A stretch of 64,000 bases of DNA from Pontiellaceae bacterium B12219 (GTDB taxonomy: Bacteria > Verrucomicrobiota > Kiritimatiellia > Kiritimatiellales > Pontiellaceae). Each line of letters opens with the position of its first letter. The stretch's first letter is position 1. The DNA lies in contig JARNMJ010000011.1 in assembly GCA_029432795.1 (NCBI GenBank), forward strand, positions 27,982-91,981, in the 5' to 3' direction. Position numbers and translations under genes: made by a program. The notes below the pieces were generated by a model. It searched no databases, had not been told where the DNA came from, and saw nothing but the letters and a program-made list of their open reading frames with translations. Of the stretch, positions 1 to 6,924 are shown piece by piece.

Positions 1-877
1 ACTGCCAGGCTAATCCGAAGGTGTTGAAATCGCTGCCGGTCCGCGTGGAAATACCGGCGCTGGCATACAGCTTCACCGAATTGCGCTTGTCCACCGGCAA
101 AGCCAGCGTGGCACCGAGTCGTGAATTCCCCAGCTCGTTATTTTTCTCCACGCCGCCAACCGTTGTCTCTCCGCCCTGATAATAAGTGCCGTCCAACGCC
201 ACCCAAATCATAGAGGGAAACGTATAAATCAGATGACCCTGCACAGAATAAATAGGAGTCTGCTCCAGCGTCTGCCCCTTCAAATCATCATTATCCGTAA
301 ACAGGGTCACCGCTCCCGCCATTTCAACAATCAGCGATCCAAAAGTTTTAGATATCCCCAGTTCGGGAGAAAACGACCAGCGGTTCTGCCCGACATTAAT
401 CAGTCGGCTGTTATCATATTGCCCCATCGGCGCCGTCATTTTCAGACTGGCCCCCATCACAAAGTTCTGTTGATAGCCCGGAAACTCCTCCAGCGTCAGC
501 GCCGGTGCGCCGATAAAGTTTATCGAACCCCGAAACTGCGGATCATTCATCCCGTTCACCCGGCGCGATACCTCGCTGCCACCCTGCCTGGCAGAGCCGG
601 ACAGAAAGCTATACGGCACAACGATATCAAATTTGGCCGACTTTCCGAAAAAGCCGAGCGATCGGGCATAGGCCGCCACTGCGGTATTCACGTGCAATTT
701 GGCATCGTCGAGGTTCAGCGCCGGATCAAACGACACCCCGCCATAGGAATATCCATATCCCCCCAACGCAAAATTCAATCCCGTCGGTGCATTGGAATAA
801 AACCGCGGCTCCAGCGCCTGAGCACCTGCGCTCCACGCCAAACCCCATAAAAGCAAACTGATCCAGAATCGTCTCAT
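1..877 (-). CDS. Outer-membrane protein, MetA-pathway/phenol-degradation transporter-like family (3' end cut by window)
   Basis: Translating the minus strand from the ATG at 877 gives an uninterrupted reading frame to the window edge (about 292 residues). It starts with a signal peptide (MRRFWISLLLWGLAWSAGAQA), followed by alternating short beta-strand-like segments rich in Gly, Tyr and Phe. Segments such as NFALGGYGYSYGGVSFDP, a VVPYSF strand, and repeated strands ending in aromatic residues fit the PF13557 family of predicted outer-membrane beta-barrels. An AGGA Shine-Dalgarno sits 9 bases upstream. The last strands are missing, so the gene continues beyond base 1. Substrate unknown; the family name reflects an old pathway association and not a proven role. 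It is divergent from aguA, with an intergenic gap of under 80 bases. Confidence 0.75.
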   Translation of the reverse strand, partial: MRRFWISLLLWGLAWSAGAQALEPRFYSNAPTGLNFALGGYGYSYGGVSFDPALNLDDAKLHVNTAVAAYARSLGFFGKSAKFDIVVPYSFLSGSARQGGSEVSRRVNGMNDPQFRGSINFIGAPALTLEEFPGYQQNFVMGASLKMTAPMGQYDNSRLINVGQNRWSFSPELGISKTFGSLIVEMAGAVTLFTDNDDLKGQTLEQTPIYSVQGHLIYTFPSMIWVALDGTYYQGGETTVGGVEKNNELGNSRLGATLALPVDKRNSVKLYASAGISTRTGSDFNTFGLAWQ

Positions 878-955
878 CAACGACGATCCTACTTTACTTC
901 CCGGCAAATGTAACTTTCGACTCGCGTTTTTTACACGGTATGAAATCCTCCGCCC

Positions 956-1918
956 ATGAACCGATCGACCAAAAGACTGCCCGCCGAATGGGAGCCGCAG
1001 GATGCCGTGCTGCTCACCTGGCCCCATGCCCAGACCGACTGGGCCGACTGCCTCGAAGCCGCGCAGCAAACCTTCGCCGAAATCGAAGCGGCCATACGCC
1101 GATTTCAAAGCGTCATCCTCGTTCGGCCCGATGCCTTCGACCTCCCCTCCAACGACACCTGGAGCCGCGATTTCGGCCCGCTGACCATCGAAGAAAACGG
1201 CCGGCCCGTTCTGCTCGATTTCACCTTCAATGGATGGGGTGGAAAATTTCCGGCAAACCTCGACAATGCCCTCACCGGGAAACTTCAAAATCTCGGGGCC
1301 TTCGGCACCACCCCGCTGCGCTCCATCGATCTCGTGCTCGAAGGCGGCAGTATTGAATCCGACGGCGAAGGCACCCTGCTCACCACTTCCACCTGTCTGC
1401 TCAATCCCAACCGGAACCCGGAACTCAACAAAGCGCAGATTGAACACCGCCTGAAAGACGAATTCGGTGCGCACACCATCCTTTGGCTCGACCACGGCCA
1501 TATGGAAGGCGACGACACCGATGCCCACATCGACACCCTCGCCCGCCTTTGCCCCGACCGCACCATCATCTATGTGGCCTGCGACGATCCCGCCGACCCG
1601 CACTATCCCGACCTGAAAGCGATGGAGGCCGAACTCCAGGCCCTGGAAAACTATCGCCTGCTCCCCCTGCCCTGGCCGTCACCCAAATACGATGAAAACG
1701 GCGAACGCCTCCCGGCCACCTACGCCAACTACCTCGTCATCAACGGCGCCGTCCTCGTCCCGACCTATAACGACCCCGCCGATTTCCAGGCATTGGAAGT
1801 TGTCGGCAACGCCTTTCCCGACCGCGAAATCATCGGCATCGATTGCTCCCCCCTCATCCGGCAGCACGGTTCGCTCCACTGCGTCACCATGCAGATCCCG
1901 CACGGCGTCTGCACCTGA
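956..1918 (+). CDS. aguA: Agmatine deiminase
   Basis: Hydrolyses agmatine to N-carbamoylputrescine and ammonia, the first step of the arginine-decarboxylase route to putrescine; cytoplasmic. The 320-residue protein shows the PAD_porph fold motifs in order: WEPQDAVLLTWPH near the N-terminus, NDTWSRDFGP, FNGWGGKF, LEGGSIE, HGHMEGDDTDAHID and the C-terminal HGSLHCVTMQIP holding the nucleophile Cys309. It is at the short end for the family. The partner enzyme aguB lies 3 kb downstream on the same strand, separated by an accessory island, so an original aguA-aguB operon seems to have been split. A TTCCA-N5-TGGAA palindrome (1784-1798) is translated here as FQALE. Confidence 0.93.
   Translation: MNRSTKRLPAEWEPQDAVLLTWPHAQTDWADCLEAAQQTFAEIEAAIRRFQSVILVRPDAFDLPSNDTWSRDFGPLTIEENGRPVLLDFTFNGWGGKFPANLDNALTGKLQNLGAFGTTPLRSIDLVLEGGSIESDGEGTLLTTSTCLLNPNRNPELNKAQIEHRLKDEFGAHTILWLDHGHMEGDDTDAHIDTLARLCPDRTIIYVACDDPADPHYPDLKAMEAELQALENYRLLPLPWPSPKYDENGERLPATYANYLVINGAVLVPTYNDPADFQALEVVGNAFPDREIIGIDCSPLIRQHGSLHCVTMQIPHGVCT
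1784..1798. repeat. 15-bp palindrome TTCCAGGCATTGGAA
   Basis: Copy of the dispersed TTCCA-N5-TGGAA motif, inside aguA, read as FQALE. Confidence 0.9.
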
Positions 1919-1943
1919 TCTTTCAGCATTTTCTCTCCCCCCG

Positions 1944-2032
1944 TTAGCCGAACAGGAGCGCATCGCGACAAAGGGGAGAATGAGCTGATTGCAGATACAA
2001 CGAGCAGGAAAGGCTGCTGAAACCAGCGCCCC
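1944..2032 (+). pseudogene. Remnant 1 of a type I restriction specificity subunit (hsdS) C-terminus
   Basis: After the aguA stop the DNA reads P-L-A-E-Q-E-R-I-A-T-K, the conserved start of the HsdS C-terminal helix, then loses frame. The nucleotides continue to match remnants 2 and 3 (shared ttagccgaacag, gagaatgag, tgat, ggctgctg). There is no rest of hsdS and no hsdM or hsdR. This is the most decayed of three such tails in the island and marks its left edge, directly behind aguA. Confidence 0.65.
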
Positions 2033-2076
2033 TCCAACGTAAACGATGCTTGCACCTAACAGAAAACAGCAAACTC

Positions 2077-2104
2077 TTGAAGTTTAGGAGCCTCATGGTA
2101 AATT
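2077..2104 (+). promoter_or_regulatory. Candidate sigma-70 promoter for the 2134 gene pair
   Basis: TTGAAG (2077-2082), 16-base spacer, TAAATT (2099-2104), followed 30 bases later by the ATG at 2134. It lies just downstream of hsdS remnant 1, so the cargo carries its own promoter. Prediction by eye only. Confidence 0.45.
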
Positions 2105-2133
2105 GCCTTCATCATACAAACAGGATTTACATC

Positions 2134-2283
2134 ATGCCCGTGAAAAAACCAGATGTTGTACAGGTGAAAAATCCACGCACTGGGCGATACGTGAAAATTG
2201 ATCGTTCCGCCGGTAAAATTATCGCCTCCAAGAAAAGCGTAGGGAAATATGCGAACATTCCTGTGGCGCGAAAACGGAAATGA
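2134..2283 (+). CDS. Small basic conserved-type protein (49 aa), unknown function
   Basis: Starts at MPVKKPDVVQVKNPRTGRYV and ends in ARKRK; very rich in Lys and Arg with no membrane segment. The ATG at 2134 is preferred over upstream ATGs because AGGA lies 8 bases before it and the upstream extension has no such site. The stop overlaps the ATG of the next gene (ATGA at 2280-2283), implying translational coupling. The sequence resembles small uncharacterised basic proteins ending in an ARKRK-like tail. As the first gene of a two-gene accessory unit it could be a nucleic-acid binding or antitoxin-like partner, but this is inference only. Confidence 0.65.
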   Translation: MPVKKPDVVQVKNPRTGRYVKIDRSAGKIIASKKSVGKYANIPVARKRK

Positions 2284-2921
2284 TCATCTATAACCCAACC
2301 GAGGGGACTCCGTTCACTGGCCCGATTTCCAGCTGTCCCCGACACTGCTTTCTGATGACACGATTGGGGAGCCCTATCCCCAGAATGGTTGACGAGATTC
2401 GGGATAAAATTACGCAGTGCTGTGCCGACTATGACTATGATGTGATTGATGCTAGCACGCGTGTAACCGGTCGGGATTTTCTGGTTAAAATCTGGAAGAT
2501 GATCGCTTCCGCGCCTCTCGCGGTCGGGGTCGTCCATGAAGATCTGCCGGCCAAAACCTTAGCGAATATTTATTATGAATTAGGGGTTGCTCAGGCACTG
2601 GGTAAAGAAACCGTCATTGTTAAAAGTCCGAACGCTGAAGTTCCTTCTGATTTTGTGCGGACAGAATACATTCCTTTTGACGGTAATTTTACGACCAGTT
2701 TCAAAAAATATCTCCGCTCGCTCTCTGAGCAGGCAGACTATTATGAAACGCTGGGTGACCAACTGGATCGGGATCCCGTTCTCGCTATCGACTATTACAA
2801 ACGATCATACCTGATTACCGGTGATAGTCGCTTGAAGAGCAAGGTTTGGGACTTAATGAAAACCGCCGGACTTGAAGAGCGTGCCACGAATAGCATCGAG
2901 CATATTGCCGCCAGCTTTTAG
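2280..2921 (+). CDS. Nucleoside 2-deoxyribosyltransferase-like / TIR-related Rossmann protein
   Basis: 213 residues. The region CFLMTRLGSPIPRMVDEI ... DVIDAST ... ISAP-like strand (KMIASAPLAVGVVHED) ... NIYYELGVAQALGK ... TVIVKSP has the layout of the nucleoside deoxyribosyltransferase superfamily, which also contains TIR-like and other nucleotide-cleaving defence proteins. The YYELG-A-ALGK segment is the most diagnostic. A C-terminal stretch (about 150-213) is helical and family-specific. Translation is coupled to the small gene before it. Its last codon and stop (TAG at 2919-2921) run into hsdS remnant 2, so the junction of cargo and hsdS tail falls exactly at the gene end. Enzymatic activity not demonstrable here; a role in defence or nucleotide salvage is possible. 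Confidence 0.6.
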   Translation: MIIYNPTEGTPFTGPISSCPRHCFLMTRLGSPIPRMVDEIRDKITQCCADYDYDVIDASTRVTGRDFLVKIWKMIASAPLAVGVVHEDLPAKTLANIYYELGVAQALGKETVIVKSPNAEVPSDFVRTEYIPFDGNFTTSFKKYLRSLSEQADYYETLGDQLDRDPVLAIDYYKRSYLITGDSRLKSKVWDLMKTAGLEERATNSIEHIAASF

Positions 2922-3055
2922 CCGAACAGCACCACATCAAGGCGAAGGAGAATGAGTTGATGCAGGGATGCGACGAGCTGGAACGGCTCCTGCAAACCGA
3001 ATCCGAAACCACCGCCCGCTTCGCCGCGGCGGTCGCCCAGCAGGGAGGTTGTTAA
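2918..3055 (+). pseudogene. Remnant 2 of an hsdS C-terminus (open frame, 45 codons)
   Basis: Reading from 2918 gives LAEQHHIKAKENELMQG, then CDELERLLQTESETTARF and AQQGGC with a stop at 3053-3055. This is the conserved distal helix of type I restriction specificity subunits (usual form LAEQHRIVAKVDELMALCDELE). The frame is intact but has no start or upstream domains. A GGGAGG at 3043-3048 plus the TAATG overlap provide the ribosome binding site and coupling for the RES gene, exactly as the end of a working hsdS would for a downstream operon gene. Confidence 0.75.
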
Positions 3056-3876
3056 TGCAAGCGTGGATAGAAAACTTATTTCATCATATCAAAACGAAGC
3101 AACGGTTTGCCGTCGATGACCCTTACTCTGCTGAGGTTTTACGAAGAATTGAGAAAACCTGCGGACAGTTTATTGAAACATTATCACCCGAGAGGGATCT
3201 TTACCGAGCTCAACGTGGATGTGTGCTAGAAGAAGTTATTTTGAGTGGAGGTACCAGTTCATGGTGTCCAAGACCATTTACCAAAGAGCGTATGATACCG
3301 CTACCCAACAAAGTAGGATCTGGACGGGTTTCGCCTAAGGGTATTGCCGCTCTGTATTTGGCTGAAAATATGGAAACCGCTATTCAAGAGATGCGTCCAG
3401 TCCCTCGCGAAATATTAACCGTGGCAACTTTCAATGCGAAAACGCCCCTGAAAGTCTGCCGACTTTCCCATAAATTGACTGACGGTGATAACAGAGAGCG
3501 ATGGTTTTGGAGCATTTTGGGAAATGCCTTTTCAAAACCCACAATACCTTCAGAAAATCCAGTAGAATATGCGCCTACCCAATATATTGCTGAGGTTTTG
3601 AAGAGGCATTGCGATGGAATTGCGTATCAAAGCATTTTTTCAGGGGCGTTGAATTATGCATTTTTCGACATTGAAAGCTGTGAAATACAATCCGTGGAAC
3701 TGCGTCAAATTCAGGATTTCCCAGAACTGAAACCGGAGCATCTGAAAGTTGTTGATCAACGCCGCTCTATTATTACCGAATTTCAATGCAATGGAAAAAA
3801 ATCGGAAATGACATCTCATGATGTAATTTACGAGGCCCATCACCTAACAGCACCACATCAAAGCGAAAGTGGATGA
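3055..3876 (+). CDS. RES-domain protein, probable NAD+-degrading toxin
   Basis: 273 residues starting at MQAWIENLF; the ATG overlaps the stop of the hsdS tail and has GGGAGG 6-7 bases upstream. RES-family signatures are visible: YRAQRG (conserved Arg), GRVSPKGIAALYLAENMETA followed by QEMRP (conserved Glu), and GIAYQSIFSGALNYAFFD (conserved Ser). Characterised RES toxins of the MbcT/Xre-RES type deplete NAD+ with an ADP-ribosyltransferase-like fold. No Xre or MbcA-type antitoxin is adjacent, and the N-terminal 45 residues are an extension. The last 10 codons come from hsdS remnant 3, so the native C-terminus may have been replaced. Loss of the partner or an orphan defence gene are both possible. 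Confidence 0.75.
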   Translation: MQAWIENLFHHIKTKQRFAVDDPYSAEVLRRIEKTCGQFIETLSPERDLYRAQRGCVLEEVILSGGTSSWCPRPFTKERMIPLPNKVGSGRVSPKGIAALYLAENMETAIQEMRPVPREILTVATFNAKTPLKVCRLSHKLTDGDNRERWFWSILGNAFSKPTIPSENPVEYAPTQYIAEVLKRHCDGIAYQSIFSGALNYAFFDIESCEIQSVELRQIQDFPELKPEHLKVVDQRRSIITEFQCNGKKSEMTSHDVIYEAHHLTAPHQSESG

Positions 3877-3967
3877 GCTGATGGCGTAGTGCGACGAGCT
3901 GGAACGGCTCCTGCAAACCGAATCCGAAACCACCGCCCGCTTCATCGCCTGTCGTGCGCAAACGTAG
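3848..3967 (+). pseudogene. Remnant 3 of an hsdS C-terminus (internal stop)
   Basis: Reads QHHIKAKVDELMA, stop (TAG 3887-3889), then CDELERLLQTESETTARF. From about 3889 to 3943 it is nearly base-for-base identical to remnant 2 (2972-3025), while the first part differs and is closer to the usual HsdS sequence (KVDELMA). The RES gene terminates inside it in another frame. Its end merges with the first 65-bp repeat at 3956. Confidence 0.72.
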
Positions 3968-4020
3968 CACGGTCCTCCGGGCCGTGTGGATCAACGGCGC
4001 AGAGCACCGTTCTACAGATT
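3956..4020 (+). repeat. 65-bp direct repeat, copy A
   Basis: Identical to 4747-4811. It contains two small dyads: CACGGTCC/GGGCCGTG with a TCC loop, and ACGG/CCGT. The pair brackets the toxin-antitoxin genes. Confidence 0.9.
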
Positions 4021-4104
4021 TTCTGCCGGTCCCGGGGGCAGCATCGTCCGCCTCGTCATCCGCGGACAGCGAAGACGCTGTCCCTCCAATCCAACCGGCC
4101 GAAG

Positions 4105-4153
4105 TTGACAGAACTGCTATATGTCAGTACAAGAGTGTACATAAAAGTGTACG
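4105..4153 (+). promoter_or_regulatory. Promoter with TGTACA operator for the antitoxin-toxin pair
   Basis: TTGACA (4105-4110), 17-base spacer, TACAAG (4128-4133). TGTACA (4136-4141) and TGTACG (4148-4153) lie just downstream, 12 bases apart. TGTACA hexamers are the core recognised by YefM-YoeB in Escherichia coli, so conditional-cooperativity autoregulation by the antitoxin is likely here. Confidence 0.65.
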
Positions 4154-4165
4154 CATGGAGGAATC

Positions 4166-4426
4166 ATGTCCACAATTACTGCAACCAATGCCCGTAAATC
4201 ATTTTTTGAACTGATAAAGGGGGTTAACCAGAAACACGAAATCTATCATATCAGCCATAAAGACGGCGCAGCCGTTTTGATGTCGGAAGAGGAATTTGAA
4301 AGCCTGCAGGAGACGCTCGACCTCCTCTCGACGAAAGGGTTTCGGGAAGATTTTGATCGAGCCAATCAAGAGATTGAGAAGGGCGATACCGCGACATTTG
4401 AAGAGGTTTTCGGAGAGCCGCAGTGA
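4166..4426 (+). CDS. YefM/Phd-family antitoxin
   Basis: 86 residues. The N-terminus MSTITATNARKSFFELIKGV and the YHISHKDGAAVLMSEEEFESLQETLDLL core match the DNA-binding Phd/YefM fold; the acidic tail (EIEKGDTATFEEVFGEPQ) is the toxin-wrapping part. GGAGG lies 5 bases before the ATG. It overlaps the toxin start by four bases (ATGA-type), giving the stoichiometric coupling usual for such pairs. Expected to bind the TGTACA sites upstream and to neutralise the following RNase. Confidence 0.88.
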   Translation: MSTITATNARKSFFELIKGVNQKHEIYHISHKDGAAVLMSEEEFESLQETLDLLSTKGFREDFDRANQEIEKGDTATFEEVFGEPQ

Positions 4427-4677
4427 AATACCGTATTCTCTTTTCGCGTCAGGCCGAAAAGGACATTCAGAAACTCACCCCAAAACTGAAAAAGAAGCTG
4501 ATGGATATTCTCCGGAATCAGATCGCGGTAGATCCCTATTCCGGGAAGGCTCTGGTAGGAGATCTCAAGGGATATTATTCCGTCAGGCTCAGTTATCAGG
4601 ACCGGGTGGTTTATTCCATCAAAGACGATCAATTAGTAGTATACATCATCCGGGCAAAAACCCACTACGGAGACTGA
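4423..4677 (+). CDS. RelE/YoeB-type mRNA interferase toxin
   Basis: 84 residues, typical length. MKYRILFSRQAEKDIQKL, then DPYSGKALVGDLKGYYSVRL, the RVVYSI strand and the C-terminal IRAKTHYGD (His-Tyr near the end) match the Txe/YoeB branch of RelE-fold ribosome-dependent endoribonucleases. Basic residues cluster as expected for ribosome binding. The pair lies between the two 65-bp repeats, which suggests it arrived or could leave as a unit. Confidence 0.87.
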   Translation: MKYRILFSRQAEKDIQKLTPKLKKKLMDILRNQIAVDPYSGKALVGDLKGYYSVRLSYQDRVVYSIKDDQLVVYIIRAKTHYGD

Positions 4678-4746
4678 TTATTCAGCATCAGATGAATCCG
4701 TCTGATTTTCTCCAGCCCCGTAGCACCGTATTGGGAAATCGCCGTC

Positions 4747-4811
4747 GCGCAAACGTAGCACGGTCCTCCGGGCCGTGTGGATCAACGGCGCAGAGCACCG
4801 TTCTACAGATT
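4747..4811 (+). repeat. 65-bp direct repeat, copy B
   Basis: Second exact copy of the sequence at 3956-4020; distance between copies 791 bases, enclosing the toxin-antitoxin operon. Confidence 0.9.
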
Positions 4812-4816
4812 GTACC

Positions 4817-4873
4817 GCCGGCATCCTGCCGGCCCCGCGCACAAGGCCATGCGTTCTGCAAGCGGGACGCTTG
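4817..4873. repeat. REP-like double hairpin
   Basis: Two perfect short hairpins: GCCGGCA-TCC-TGCCGGC (4817-4833) and CAAGCG-GGA-CGCTTG (4859-4873), followed by CGCTCC. The loop pattern (TCC in the first, GGA in the second) matches the element at 36075-36128. It forms the right edge of the island just before aguB. Confidence 0.6.
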
Positions 4874-4909
4874 CGCTCCATTCTCCGCCGCGTTATAAAG
4901 CACCCCATT

Positions 4910-5782
4910 ATGAAACCAACCCACTTAAAAGCCGGACTGGTCCAGCAGTCGTGTTCAGCCGACCGCGAGGCGAATATTGAAAAGAGCATGGCCGGCATTC
5001 GCCGCTGTGCGCAGCAGGGCGCGAAACTCGTCGTTTTGCAGGAGCTGCATACCTCGCTCTATTTTTGCGATGTGGAAGATCCGGCCAATTTTGATTTGGC
5101 GGAAACCATTCCCGGTCCATCGACGGATACGTTCGGTGCTCTGGCGAAAGAGCTCGGCATTGTGATTGTGACCTCGCTGTTTGAAAAGCGCGCGCCGGGA
5201 GTTTATCACAATACGGCTGTGGTGCTGGAATCCGACGGAACCATCGCCGGAAAATACCGTAAAATGCATATTCCGGATGATCCGGGCTATTACGAAAAAT
5301 TTTATTTCACGCCCGGCGATCTCGGTTTCCAACCCTTGGAAACGTCGGTGGGCAAACTCGGCGTGCTGGTCTGCTGGGATCAGTGGTATCCGGAAGCCGC
5401 ACGCCTGATGGCGATGGCCGGCGCGGATCTGCTGATTTATCCGACGGCCATCGGCTGGGATCCGGCCGACACAAAAGAAGAACAGGCGCGGCAGCGCGAG
5501 GCATGGATCACGATTCAGCGCTCGCATGCGGTGGCCAACGGCATTCCGGTGCTGAGTGTCAACCGCATCGGTACCGAACCGGGCGGCGCGGTTTTCTGGG
5601 GGTCGAGTTTTGCGGCGGGCTGTCAGGGGGAATTTCTGCAGCAGGCCGACACCACATCGGAAACGGAACTGATCGTTGAACTCGACTTCCAGCGATCGGA
5701 AACCGTACGCCGCATGTGGCCCTACTTCCGCGACCGCCGCATCGATGCCTACGAAGGTTTAACCCGTCGTTTAATCGATTAA
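4910..5782 (+). CDS. aguB: N-carbamoylputrescine amidase
   Basis: Converts N-carbamoylputrescine to putrescine, CO2 and ammonia, completing the pathway begun by aguA. The 290-residue protein is a classic nitrilase-superfamily member with the catalytic triad Glu45 (VVLQELHT), Lys118 (KYRKMHIPDDP) and Cys155 (VLVCWDQWYPE). The Trp-rich C-terminal part (GWDPADTKEE, VFWGSSF) is typical of AguB. The ATG at 4910 is chosen because the homologous start MKPTHLKAGLVQQ begins there; upstream in-frame codons lie in the repeat. A palindrome copy (5327-5341) is read FQPLE just before the catalytic strand, a surface position in the fold. Confidence 0.94.
   Translation: MKPTHLKAGLVQQSCSADREANIEKSMAGIRRCAQQGAKLVVLQELHTSLYFCDVEDPANFDLAETIPGPSTDTFGALAKELGIVIVTSLFEKRAPGVYHNTAVVLESDGTIAGKYRKMHIPDDPGYYEKFYFTPGDLGFQPLETSVGKLGVLVCWDQWYPEAARLMAMAGADLLIYPTAIGWDPADTKEEQARQREAWITIQRSHAVANGIPVLSVNRIGTEPGGAVFWGSSFAAGCQGEFLQQADTTSETELIVELDFQRSETVRRMWPYFRDRRIDAYEGLTRRLID
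5327..5341. repeat. 15-bp palindrome TTCCAACCCTTGGAA
   Basis: Dispersed motif copy inside aguB, read FQPLE; perfect 6-3-6 dyad. Confidence 0.9.
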
Positions 5783-5810
5783 ATTCTGCACAACATGCTT
5801 CGACTCGTTT

Positions 5811-5850
5811 CCCCTCGCGAGGGGGGCGGGCTTCTGCTAGCTTGCGTCCC
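5811..5850 (+). promoter_or_regulatory. Extended -10 promoter directly abutting rlmM, with 14-bp palindrome upstream
   Basis: TG-C-TAGCTT (5835-5843) ends seven bases before the rlmM ATG at 5851, so the transcript would start at or next to the ATG (leaderless). No Shine-Dalgarno is present. CCCCTCGCGAGGGG at 5811-5824 is a perfect palindrome lying where a -35 region would be and could be an operator. Same TGCTAG core as upstream of thyA (40304). Confidence 0.5.
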
Positions 5851-6873
5851 ATGAACTCCGACACCGTTAAAAATTTATTTATCTGCCAGCCCGGCTTTGA
5901 AGATCTGCTCGGCCCTGAACTGCAAAATCACGGTTTCCAACTCCTGGAAAGCCGGCGCGGCTGGGTGCTGACGGAGGGACCGGACGAAGATGCCCCGCTC
6001 TGCTTTGCACATCTGCAGCTCAAGGGCGGAAAGACGGTGACCGCGGAATCGATCAATGCCCTGGCCGGTCAATTGCTGGATCTTTTTCTGGAACAGATTA
6101 AAGGGAAAAAACTGCCGGACAACTGGCCGCTGATTTTCCGGTTCGCTGACGGCGAAAAAGGACTGGGCCAGCGGGTAAAATCGGTGGAAAAGGAATTCCG
6201 CGCCCGCCTTAAAAAACGGATGGCGCGCCTCGCGCGCACCGCGTCGGCCGATCTGCCGCGCGGCTGCGGAAACGTGGAAGGCTTTTTCATTTTTTTCACC
6301 GACTTTAATTCGGCCTATGCAACTTCCAAGCTCTGGAACGGCGGACAGCGGCGTATGGCCGACGACCCGGCGGCGCCGTCGCGCTCGTATCTGAAAACCG
6401 AGGAAGCATTTGTGGTGATGGGCCGCGAACCGGTTGCGGGCGAAACGGTGGTGGATCTCGGAGCAGCGCCCGGCGGCTGGAGCTACAGCGCAGCCAAGCG
6501 CGGGGCTTCGGTGGTGGGCATTGATAACGGCCCGATGAAGGGCGGCGCACTGGACCATCCGCTCATTGAGCACCGCCGCGATGATGCTTTTAAATTTATG
6601 CCGGCCTCCGGCGAAACCTACGACTGGCTCTTCTGCGATCTGGTGGAGGATCCGCACCATGTGATGCGGCTGATTGAGGAATGGTTTGAAAACCGGCACT
6701 GCCGCCATTTTGTGATTAACCTGAAATTCGGTCGGGCCGATGCCAATTCGCTGCTGCGCAAGGTGCTTGATCCGGACGGACGACTGGCCCGGCATTGCAG
6801 CCAATTATCGGTGCGGCATCTGTTTCACGATCGCGATGAATTCACGCTGACCGGCTCGATCCGCGAAGCTTGA
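5851..6873 (+). CDS. rlmM: 23S rRNA 2'-O-ribose methyltransferase (RlmM/YgdE type)
   Basis: 340 residues. The N-terminal THUMP-like region starts LFICQPGFEDLLGPEL; the C-terminal SAM-binding Rossmann domain shows SRSYLKTEEAF, VVDLGAAPGGWSYSAAKRGASVVGID (motif I), LFCDLVEDPH and VINLKFG (catalytic Lys region). This matches RlmM, which methylates C2498 of 23S rRNA in Escherichia coli. The start at 5851 fits the domain start and the -10 element placed directly before it; longer upstream frames would run through the promoter. Two palindrome copies lie inside (5935, read FQLLE; 6324, read SKLWN). Confidence 0.85.
   Translation: MNSDTVKNLFICQPGFEDLLGPELQNHGFQLLESRRGWVLTEGPDEDAPLCFAHLQLKGGKTVTAESINALAGQLLDLFLEQIKGKKLPDNWPLIFRFADGEKGLGQRVKSVEKEFRARLKKRMARLARTASADLPRGCGNVEGFFIFFTDFNSAYATSKLWNGGQRRMADDPAAPSRSYLKTEEAFVVMGREPVAGETVVDLGAAPGGWSYSAAKRGASVVGIDNGPMKGGALDHPLIEHRRDDAFKFMPASGETYDWLFCDLVEDPHHVMRLIEEWFENRHCRHFVINLKFGRADANSLLRKVLDPDGRLARHCSQLSVRHLFHDRDEFTLTGSIREA
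5935..5949. repeat. 15-bp palindrome TTCCAACTCCTGGAA
   Basis: Dispersed motif copy inside rlmM, read FQLLE. Confidence 0.88.
6324..6338. repeat. 15-bp palindrome TTCCAAGCTCTGGAA
   Basis: Dispersed motif copy inside rlmM in a different codon phase, read SKLWN. Confidence 0.88.
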
Positions 6874-6924
6874 CCCTTTCAGACCATCTATTTATCATCC
6901 ACCGCAATTTAACGGGAGATCACC

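Noticed and set aside
233..850. Plus-strand frame opposite the outer-membrane protein
   Set aside because: The minus strand has a signal peptide and a continuous barrel-like sequence; the plus frame is very basic and featureless.
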